From the NCBI GenBank assembly GCA_003557125.1, contig PWPN01000038.1, positions 1-5,428 of the forward strand: a stretch of DNA of 5,428 bases, in the 5' to 3' direction. Both the position numbers and the translations under genes were made by a program. Under the pieces are notes generated by a model, which worked only from the letters and a program-made list of their open reading frames with translations, was not told the DNA's origin and ran no database searches. Source of the stretch: Phycisphaerae bacterium. GTDB taxonomy: Bacteria > Planctomycetota > Phycisphaerae > UBA1845 > PWPN01. This document shows positions 1 to 4,727 of this stretch, one piece after another (the stretch's first letter is position 1; every line of letters begins with the position of its first letter).

Positions 1-39
1 CTCCCGCCACCATCCCTATTAGATGGCATCGCCGCATTT

Positions 40-67
40 TTGTTATCCGGAACCGATCATTCATATT
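40..67 (+). promoter_or_regulatory. Weak candidate promoter upstream of the small ORF
   Basis: A TTGTTA hexamer at 40-45 and CATATT at 62-67 are separated by 16 bases; each matches the sigma-70 consensus at four of six positions. If used, transcription would begin near 74 and leave an untranslated leader of about 135 bases before the ATG at 209. The stretch 1-208 has lower GC content than the genes. I see no RNA gene or terminator in it, and no coding signal beyond a chance open frame. This is a guess based only on match to consensus. Confidence 0.22.
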
Positions 68-185
68 TCCACCAGTTTGGGCCGATAACTCTGTGATCCG
101 CCATGAGAGGTCGGCTGGCGGAGCCTTACCAGGTCGTACCTCGGAATGTCAGAACGACCGAAGGATTGCTATTGAGCGTCAGTCA

Positions 186-200
186 CCCTTCAACCAAGGG
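186..200 (+). promoter_or_regulatory. Ribosome binding site of the small ORF inside a short hairpin
   Basis: AAGGG at 196-200 lies eight bases before the ATG at 209 and is the only Shine-Dalgarno-like sequence there, so it supports that start. It is the 3' arm of a perfect inverted repeat: CCCTT at 186-190, loop CAACC at 191-195, AAGGG at 196-200. Folded in RNA, this five-pair stem would hide the ribosome binding site. The repeat is seen directly; a regulatory effect is inference, since five pairs are marginally stable. Confidence 0.45.
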
Positions 201-208
201 CTAACAAT

Positions 209-481
209 ATGACTTTCCACGATGTTCCCGCTGAGCGTCTCTGGTACCGCTTTCGTAAAACGCGAAATGCACGTTACAGGCAGGCCCTCGTCGATCATTA
301 CACGCCCGTCGTTCAGATGCAGACCGCTTTCTGGGCGTATGGCTTCGAAAGTTACCTGCCCGGCCGCGACATGACATCCACCTATGACGGGCTGTCCGAA
401 CCCGCACGCGAGCGGTTCTTCCTTCCGTTCGTGCCGCCCGCGAGCCAGGCTGTCAACGCGGAACCCCCGCCGTCGCCCTGA
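209..481 (+). CDS. Small protein resembling the N-terminal part of a FliA/WhiG-type sigma factor
   Basis: This 90-residue protein is not firmly recognised. The ATG is chosen because AAGGG lies eight bases upstream and an in-frame TGA at 173-175 rules out a longer form. Residues 11-35 follow the pattern that opens WhiG/FliA-type sigma factors: L11-W12, an aromatic at 15, K17-T18, a run of Arg, then L27, H30-Y31, P33 and V34-V35. Weaker matches continue through G45, L50-P51, D54 and G61-L62, where those sigmas have their G-LP and DL motifs. The similarity ends near residue 72, and a Pro-rich tail (74-90) replaces the promoter-contacting part of region 2 and all of region 4, so it could not act as a sigma factor. 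No signal peptide or membrane segment is seen. It stands alone, convergent with yajC, with its own weak terminator. Codon third positions are GC-rich like its neighbours, so it looks expressed. It may be a remnant, a core-polymerase-binding decoy, or an unrelated protein with a chance match. Confidence 0.55.
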   Translation: MTFHDVPAERLWYRFRKTRNARYRQALVDHYTPVVQMQTAFWAYGFESYLPGRDMTSTYDGLSEPARERFFLPFVPPASQAVNAEPPPSP

Positions 482-500
482 CCAGCCCGCTGGAGATCAC

Positions 501-543
501 AAAAAAGCAGCATCTACCGGCCCGAAGACCGGAACGATGCTGC
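501..543 (-). terminator. Intrinsic terminator of the tgt-yajC transcript
   Basis: Read on the minus strand, an eight-pair stem (543-536 with 514-507, arms GCAGCATC and GATGCTGC) continues, after a small internal loop, into a four-pair CCGG stem (532-529 with 520-517) around an eight-base loop. It is followed directly by six T residues (the A run at 506-501 on the + strand). It begins 53 bases past the yajC stop codon. Strong stem plus T6 makes this a clear rho-independent terminator, so yajC is the last gene of its transcript. Confidence 0.85.
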
Positions 544-562
544 TCAATGCGATACGGATCGC

Positions 563-597
563 GCCTCTCCTCTCGCGCAACCGAGGAAAGGCCTTTT
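563..597 (+). terminator. Probable intrinsic terminator of the small + strand gene
   Basis: On the + strand, GCCTCTCCTC (563-572) pairs with GAGGAAAGGC (583-592) through nine pairs and one C-A mismatch around a ten-base loop, followed by CTTTT at 593-597. It lies 82 bases after the stop of the 90-residue ORF and its T tract overlaps the yajC stop codon on the other strand. The short T tract and the mismatch make it weaker than the neighbouring minus-strand terminator. Together the two separate the convergent genes. Confidence 0.6.
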
Positions 598-922
598 ACT
601 TCATTTCAGTGGGTTTTTCATCATCGGCCAGCACGCGCTGGATTGCGCTGCGGATCACGGTGATCTTGACGTTGGCCGACTCGTCGACCTTCAACGTCAC
701 TTCGTTCTCCCCTGCTGACACGACGGTTCCCAGAATTCCGCCGATCGTCATGACGCGGTCGTTCTTACCGATCGCAGCCAGCATATCCTGGCGTTTTTTC
801 TTTTCCCGGCGGTTACCGCTCAACACGATGCCGTAAAAAACCACGAGCATCAGGATCAGGCCGATCCAGATCTGCTGTCCACCGCCTTGAGCTACGATAA
901 ACGTGCTTGAAGCATCGATCAC
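596..922 (-). CDS. yajC: Preprotein translocase subunit YajC
   Basis: YajC is a small inner-membrane protein that associates with SecDF and SecYEG and assists protein export and membrane insertion. This 108-residue protein has the family layout: a short N-terminus, one membrane helix at about 17-34 ending in VVFY, a strongly basic stretch just inside the membrane (R38-R44), then a soluble domain with the hallmark IGGILGTVV (60-68) and the closing RSAIQRVL (91-98). Length is normal for the family. The start is GTG at 922-920, supported by GGAG at 934-931, eight bases upstream; an ATG at 936 is in another frame. It lies 84 bases after tgt on the same strand, a widespread gene pair. In many bacteria secD and secF follow; here a terminator follows instead. 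The family's usual IRPQQKR-like step after the helix is replaced by LSGNRREKKKR, a mild variation. Confidence 0.95.
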   Translation of the reverse strand: MIDASSTFIVAQGGGQQIWIGLILMLVVFYGIVLSGNRREKKKRQDMLAAIGKNDRVMTIGGILGTVVSAGENEVTLKVDESANVKITVIRSAIQRVLADDEKPTEMK

Positions 923-930
923 TGGTCAGA

Positions 931-934
931 CTCC
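931..934 (-). promoter_or_regulatory. Ribosome binding site deciding the GTG start of yajC
   Basis: GGAG on the minus strand lies eight bases before the GTG at 922. It fixes a non-ATG start for yajC, since no in-frame ATG with comparable spacing exists upstream. Confidence 0.75.
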
Positions 935-1006
935 ATGTCCCACCCCGTGGAGACGCCTACCTTATCCCTTACCCTTCCCACGCCGTCAGTCCGTCTTTTT
1001 AACCGC

Positions 1007-2158
1007 TCATCGTCTTGTTCGTTTCGGGCTGACCGGATTGTCGCAGCCAGCGTCGGGCGCTGCCGCGATCGGGAATTCGCCCAACATCGTCGCCCAATCC
1101 CCTGTTGGAATCAAGTCCCGCAGCCGGGCCATGAACCGCTGGAAGAACCAGAGGTTGTGAATTGTCAGCAGGATCGGCCCGAGCATTTCCCGAACGATGA
1201 ACAGGTGGCGCAGATACCCTCGGCTGTATCTCAGGCAGGTCGGGCACGTGCAGTCGGCTTCGAGAGGCTCTTCGGAACGGCGAAACTGCTCGTTCCGCAG
1301 CTTCATCGTGCCGGTCGCGGTGAACGCGCAGGCGTTGCGGCCGTTGCGTGTCGGCAAGACGCAATCGAACATGTCGATTCCCGACCGCACAGCCGCCAGG
1401 ATGTCCCGCGGGGTTCCCACGCCCATGAGGTAGCGCGGCCGATCCGCCGGCAGCGCAGGCACGACAGCCTCGAGCACGCGCACCATCTCCGCGTGCGTCT
1501 CGCCGACCGACAGCCCGCCCACCGCATAGCCCGGAAAATCCAGCTCGATGAGCCGTTCGGCGCACATGAGCCGAAGCTCTTCGTAAGTCCCGCCCTGAAC
1601 GATCCCGAACAGGGCCTGGTCATCCCGCTGATGGAGTCGGCGGCACTGCTCGGCCCATCGGAGCGTCCGTTCGACGGCCCCGGCCGCCCGCGCGTGGTCC
1701 GCGTCGCCCGGCGGGCATTCGTCGAAGGCCATGATGATATCGGCACCGAGCCGGTTCTGGATCTCGATGACCGAAGCCGGCGTGAGTCGGACTTCCCGGC
1801 CGTCGACATGGCTGCGGAAGGTGACGCCTTCGTCGGTGACGCGGTTCAGCTCGGCCAGCGAGAAGACCTGATAGCCGCCGCTGTCGGTGAGGATCGGCCC
1901 GTCCCAGGCCATGAACCGGTGCAGGCCTCCGAATTCCGCGATCAGCTCGGCCCCCGGCCTCAGGTGGAGGTGGTACGTGTTGGCCAGGACGACCTCGGCA
2001 CCGCTGGCACGCACCTGATCGGCCTGGATGCCTTTCACAGCCGCCTGCGTGCCGACGGGCATGAACGCGGGCGTGCGCGCGGGCCCGTGAGCGGTATGCA
2101 ACATACCGCACCGCGCCCGTCCGCCCGGCTCGCACGCACTCACTTCGAAACGCAACAT
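1007..2158 (-). CDS. tgt: Queuine/preQ1 tRNA-guanine transglycosylase (Tgt)
   Basis: Tgt exchanges guanine at the wobble position 34 of GUN-anticodon tRNAs (Asp, Asn, His, Tyr) for preQ1, a step in queuosine synthesis, in the cytoplasm. The 383-residue protein is near the usual length and complete. Counted from this start, visible features are the ILTDSGGYQVFSL segment with general acid/base D92; FDEC (145-148); GIVQGG (185-190); GGLSVGE (214-220); the nucleophile D265 in GIDMFDCVLPTRNGRNA; and the zinc site C303, C305, C308, H334 (CxCx2Cx25H). The Cys of FDEC and the Val of GGLSVGE are typical of bacterial preQ1-using enzymes rather than queuine-using eukaryotic ones. ATG at 2158 is preferred because GGGGG at 2172-2168 is nine bases upstream and the first residues then align with the E. 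coli start; an in-frame ATG at 2164 would add two residues with only three bases of spacing. It precedes yajC; queA is not adjacent. Confidence 0.96.
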   Translation of the reverse strand: MLRFEVSACEPGGRARCGMLHTAHGPARTPAFMPVGTQAAVKGIQADQVRASGAEVVLANTYHLHLRPGAELIAEFGGLHRFMAWDGPILTDSGGYQVFSLAELNRVTDEGVTFRSHVDGREVRLTPASVIEIQNRLGADIIMAFDECPPGDADHARAAGAVERTLRWAEQCRRLHQRDDQALFGIVQGGTYEELRLMCAERLIELDFPGYAVGGLSVGETHAEMVRVLEAVVPALPADRPRYLMGVGTPRDILAAVRSGIDMFDCVLPTRNGRNACAFTATGTMKLRNEQFRRSEEPLEADCTCPTCLRYSRGYLRHLFIVREMLGPILLTIHNLWFFQRFMARLRDLIPTGDWATMLGEFPIAAAPDAGCDNPVSPKRTRR

Positions 2159-2230
2159 CCGCATCGGCCCCCGTACGAACTCGATTCCCCTGCCGTCAAC
2201 ACGAAACAGCTATCCTACCATGCCGTCGGC

Positions 2231-2270
2231 ACACGCGGAAAACGGCCACGGCTTCATGGCCGAGGCGTGT
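2231..2270 (-). terminator. Nested inverted repeat between the acyltransferase and tgt, possible terminator
   Basis: Read on the minus strand, an inner stem CGGCCA (2262-2257) and TGGCCG (2248-2243) closes an eight-base loop and is followed by TTTT (2242-2239). An outer perfect repeat, ACACGC (2270-2265) and GCGTGT (2236-2231), encloses both. It begins 17 bases after the acyltransferase stop. The inner stem plus T4 looks like a weak rho-independent terminator, which would give tgt a separate transcript. The outer arms could extend the structure past the T tract and offer an alternative fold. Strength is uncertain because the T tract is short and GC-rich sequence follows. Confidence 0.5.
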
Positions 2271-2286
2271 TTCATCTTCCGTGTCT

Positions 2287-3552
2287 TCAGCCGACGTCGA
2301 TCCCGATCGCTTGCAGCAGGCGAGGCCCCAGCCGCCGCCACGTGTGATGCTCGTCGAGAAACAGACAGAGCGTGAAAATCTGGTAATGAAACGTCAACAG
2401 CCAGCAGGCGATGACGTTCAGCGGGCCGGCGACCAGACGCATCGCGCGAAGCCCGGCATAGAGCGGGCTCCCCACCTGCCGCATCCGTTCGAAATGCACG
2501 TGCCACATGCGTCGCACTGCAAGGCCCACGCCCTGGGAAAGTCCCCACAGCACATAGGACAGGTACGTCCCATGCCAGATGCCGACGACGAAAAACGAGA
2601 CCGTGTAGTTGAAGAACACGTGCCTGCGATTGCCGCCCAGCGGGATGTAGACGTAATCGCGGATCCATTCCCCAAGCGTGATGTGCCACCGCCTCCAGAA
2701 CTCGGCGATGCTCGTCGCCCGCCAGGGGTAATTGAAATTGTCGGGCACGCGGAAGCCTAAGACGTACCCGACCGCGATGGCAAAATCGAGGTACGCGCTG
2801 ATCCAGAGGTAGATCGACATCGGTGCGGCGTAAATGTGTGCCAGCAACTGCAGGCCTTCGAGCGTTTCGGGCGCTTCGAAGAGCGTCTTCATGGGCAGCC
2901 TGTCCATCAATACAGCCAGGACGCCCAGGCGCAGCAGGCCGGTGACGAGTCGACCGGCTGCGGCTCGGACATGGCGGTAGGCCGCAGGCCCCTTGCGCAG
3001 CTGCTCGGCGAACGCCTGGTAACGAAAGAGCGGCCCCATGCGCAGCGTCGGCGCGAACAGGAGAAACGCGGTCAGCTCCGAAAGGGAAGCTCGCCCGAGC
3101 GTACCGGCCGAACGGTCGATGAGCAGGTGATAGCCGCGAAGGAACAGGTAGCCGATCCCCGCCCAGTGGAGGTAGAAATACAACGGATCCTCGACGGGCG
3201 GCAGCCAGAACGGTTGCGGGTGCACGAGCAGCGCACCGTACACACCGACCAGCACGACGCCGCCCGCCGGCACTGCCCGCGGACGACCGCAGATCCGCAC
3301 CACCGCGAGGTTCAGAAGCGTCAGCGCGATCAACGTCAGCGTGTAGGCTGACCCGAGCGTCAGCCATACCGCCAGGAGACTGCTCGTCCAGAGGTACGTG
3401 GCGCGATGGCGCTTCGGGCACCACGCGTAGAATGGGACGAACGCGAGGTAGACGAGCACGCCGAGCGGTCCGCGCGGCAGATTGTGCCCGTCCTGCATCC
3501 AGCGGATGAGGCCTTCCGATTCGAAACCGAATTGAAAAACCGAGGCAAGCAT
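2287..3552 (-). CDS. MBOAT-family membrane O-acyltransferase (AlgI/DltB-like)
   Basis: Membrane-bound O-acyltransferases of this bacterial class move acyl groups across the inner membrane onto polysaccharides or teichoic acids; the substrate here is unknown. Counting from the ATG at 3552 the protein has 421 residues, within the family range. It shows many hydrophobic segments (about 29-43, 53-85, 97-111, 126-145, 160-172, 202-215, 235-265, 314-345 and 375-398), the FAPTLRMGPLFRY segment (166-178), the signature from PDNFNYPW (270-277) through FWRRWH (285-290) and DYVYIPLGGNR (299-309), and GIWHG with the presumed catalytic H327. H290 is the other conserved histidine. The open frame runs 73 codons further to 3771, but that stretch is polar, Arg-rich, unlike the family and overlaps the divergent dehydrogenase gene, so it is excluded. 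No strong ribosome binding site precedes 3552; GTG codons at 3564 and 3597 are alternatives. No AlgJ/AlgX-like partner, which usually accompanies AlgI, is in the window. Confidence 0.88.
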   Translation of the reverse strand: MLASVFQFGFESEGLIRWMQDGHNLPRGPLGVLVYLAFVPFYAWCPKRHRATYLWTSSLLAVWLTLGSAYTLTLIALTLLNLAVVRICGRPRAVPAGGVVLVGVYGALLVHPQPFWLPPVEDPLYFYLHWAGIGYLFLRGYHLLIDRSAGTLGRASLSELTAFLLFAPTLRMGPLFRYQAFAEQLRKGPAAYRHVRAAAGRLVTGLLRLGVLAVLMDRLPMKTLFEAPETLEGLQLLAHIYAAPMSIYLWISAYLDFAIAVGYVLGFRVPDNFNYPWRATSIAEFWRRWHITLGEWIRDYVYIPLGGNRRHVFFNYTVSFFVVGIWHGTYLSYVLWGLSQGVGLAVRRMWHVHFERMRQVGSPLYAGLRAMRLVAGPLNVIACWLLTFHYQIFTLCLFLDEHHTWRRLGPRLLQAIGIDVG

Positions 3553-3604
3553 CCGGTCATGCACATCCCGAGAGGACCGCGGGCGCGCATCGGTCACAGC
3601 CCGA

Positions 3605-3632
3605 TTGCCCGACGATACGTCCCGGCTATAAT
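3605..3632 (+). promoter_or_regulatory. Sigma-70-type promoter of isocitrate dehydrogenase-hemC
   Basis: A perfect TATAAT at 3627-3632 is preceded, 16 bases upstream, by TTGCCC at 3605-3610 (four of six to TTGACA). Transcription would start near 3639-3640, leaving a leader of about 78 bases before the ATG at 3717. This is the best promoter match in the window and lies in the intergenic region divergent from the acyltransferase. It is called from consensus match and position only. Confidence 0.65.
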
Positions 3633-3644
3633 CGGCATCGTCGG
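3609..3644. repeat. Inverted repeat centred on the promoter -10 box
   Basis: CCGACGAT at 3609-3616 and ATCGTCGG at 3637-3644 form a perfect eight-base inverted repeat with a 20-base spacer. The left arm touches the end of the -35 hexamer, the right arm covers the predicted transcription start, and the TATAAT box lies near the centre. The arrangement is what an operator for a dimeric repressor could look like. No regulator gene is nearby, so function is inference. Confidence 0.4.
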
Positions 3645-3671
3645 TCGAAACGCAAGCATGACCCTCATACG

Positions 3672-3687
3672 CGTTCGTAAACGAACG
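3672..3687. repeat. Palindrome in the leader before isocitrate dehydrogenase
   Basis: CGTTCGT at 3672-3678 and ACGAACG at 3681-3687 form a perfect seven-base inverted repeat with a two-base AA spacer. It lies about 33 to 48 bases past the predicted transcription start and 19 bases before the AGGAGG site. As DNA it could be a dimer-binding operator; as RNA it would fold as a six-pair hairpin with a UAAA loop. No T tract follows, so it is not a terminator. Confidence 0.45.
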
Positions 3688-3705
3688 ATCCGGCGACGAG
3701 CCTTC

Positions 3706-3711
3706 AGGAGG
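3706..3711 (+). promoter_or_regulatory. Strong ribosome binding site of isocitrate dehydrogenase
   Basis: AGGAGG, a full Shine-Dalgarno match (extended as AGGAGGAG to 3713), lies five bases before the ATG at 3717. It fixes that start and suggests high translation, in contrast to the weak sites of the other genes here. Confidence 0.85.
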
Positions 3712-3716
3712 AGACC

Positions 3717-4727
3717 ATGTCCGATATCGTGTGTCTGATTCCCGGCGACGGCATCGGTCCGGAAGTGACATCCGCGACGCGCCGCGTCATCGAGGCGGCC
3801 GGCGTGGATATCGAATGGGCCCTGCTGCCCGCGGGCACGACGGCCTTGGAATTCTGCGGAAGCGTCCTGCCCGAGCGCACGCTCGCAGCCATCCAGGGCC
3901 ACGGCGTCGCGCTGAAAGGGCCGCTCACCACGCCCATCGGAGGCGGTCACGTCTCGGTGAACGTCACGCTTCGCAAACGGCTCAACCTCTTCGCCGCGGT
4001 ACGACCTGTCCGGAACCTGCCGGGTATCCGCACCCGCTTCGAAAACGTCGACCTCGTCATCATCCGCGAAAACACCGAGGGCCTCTATTCGGGTATCGAA
4101 CACGAGATCACCGACGGCGTCGTGGGCAGCCTCAAGGTCGCCACCGCCAAGGCATCCTCGCGAATCGGGCGGTTCGCGTTCGATTACGCCGTCTCACGCC
4201 GACGCGGCAAAGTCACCGTCTTCCACAAGGCCAACATCCTGAAAATGAGCGACGGCCTGTTCCTGCGCTGCGTCCGCCAGGAGTACGCCAAAGACCGCGA
4301 CCGACTCGCCTACGACGAGCTCATCATCGACAACGGATGCATGCAACTGGTCACCGATCCGTCGCGGTTCGACGTGCTGCTCCTCGAGAATCTCTACGGC
4401 GACATCATCAGCGACCTGGCGGCCGGGCTGGTCGGAGGCCTCGGCGTCGTCCCCGGCGCGAATATCGGAACAAGCTGCGCGGTTTTCGAGCCGGTCCACG
4501 GCTCCGCGCCCGACATCGCCCGCAAGGGGATCGCCAACCCGCTCGCATGCATCATGAGCGGCGTGATGATGCTCAACCACCTCGGTCGCACGCAGGCAGC
4601 CGACCGCATCCGCCAGGCGTACGATACCGTCCTGGCCGACGGCGATCCCGCAAACCTCACCCCGGATATCGGCGGCCGAGGCACGACCGAATCCTTTACC
4701 GACGCCATCATTCGGGCACTGCCATGA
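3717..4727 (+). CDS. NAD-dependent isocitrate dehydrogenase (isocitrate/isopropylmalate dehydrogenase family)
   Basis: The enzyme oxidatively decarboxylates isocitrate to 2-oxoglutarate in the TCA cycle, in the cytoplasm. The complete 336-residue protein shows IPGDGIGPEV (8-17), LKGPLTTP (67-73), the substrate loop with S80, N82, R86 and R96, RENTEGLYSGIEHE (117-130) with R117 and Y124, K171 in HKANILKMSDG, D205, the metal-binding D229 and D233 in NLYGDIISDL, and the cofactor loop HGSAPDIA (261-268). D266 sits where NADP enzymes such as that of E. coli have Lys, so NAD is the likely cofactor. RENTEGLYSG separates it from isopropylmalate dehydrogenase, which typically has RELTGGIYFG. It is shorter than the 416-residue E. 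coli enzyme and resembles the mitochondrial type. Homoisocitrate dehydrogenase is a less likely alternative. It has its own promoter and strong ribosome binding site, and its stop overlaps the hemC start by four bases. Confidence 0.88.
   Translation: MSDIVCLIPGDGIGPEVTSATRRVIEAAGVDIEWALLPAGTTALEFCGSVLPERTLAAIQGHGVALKGPLTTPIGGGHVSVNVTLRKRLNLFAAVRPVRNLPGIRTRFENVDLVIIRENTEGLYSGIEHEITDGVVGSLKVATAKASSRIGRFAFDYAVSRRRGKVTVFHKANILKMSDGLFLRCVRQEYAKDRDRLAYDELIIDNGCMQLVTDPSRFDVLLLENLYGDIISDLAAGLVGGLGVVPGANIGTSCAVFEPVHGSAPDIARKGIANPLACIMSGVMMLNHLGRTQAADRIRQAYDTVLADGDPANLTPDIGGRGTTESFTDAIIRALP

Noticed and set aside
3..212. An open frame on the + strand from the left edge to a TGA that overlaps the ATG at 209
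   Set aside because: The 69 codons have no GC bias at third positions, the peptide is Arg-rich and unlike any family I know, and a run of this length arises easily by chance at this base composition.
2195..2217. A promoter for tgt in the spacer after the acyltransferase (TTGACG at 2200-2195, or TAGGAT at 2217-2212, minus strand)
   Set aside because: TTGACG lacks a -10 hexamer at the right distance, and TAGGAT lacks a -35. Either could be real but neither is supportable from sequence alone.
935..2347. A 470-codon open frame on the + strand opposite tgt
   Set aside because: It is a shadow of tgt in GC-rich DNA: no ribosome binding site, Arg/Pro/His-rich product, and tgt is unmistakable on the other strand.
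2210..3424. A 404-codon minus-strand open frame overlapping the acyltransferase
   Set aside because: Another-frame shadow of the acyltransferase gene: its Arg/Ala-rich product shows no membrane pattern or family motif.
3627..3653. A minus-strand promoter for the acyltransferase overlapping the + strand TATAAT (TATAGC with TTGCGT 19 bases upstream)
   Set aside because: The -35 match is poor and the spacing too long; the TATA-like hexamer arises mostly from the + strand box.
3658..3738. A 26-codon Arg-rich ORF (nine Arg) in the isocitrate dehydrogenase leader, possible arginine attenuator peptide
   Set aside because: It has no ribosome binding site, three of its Arg/Lys-type codons are just the AGGAGGAGA ribosome binding site read in frame, and no terminator/antiterminator pair is present.
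3553..3771. An N-terminal extension of the acyltransferase of 73 residues
   Set aside because: The extension is polar and Arg-rich, covers the divergent promoter and the first codons of isocitrate dehydrogenase, and the membrane protein starts naturally at 3552.
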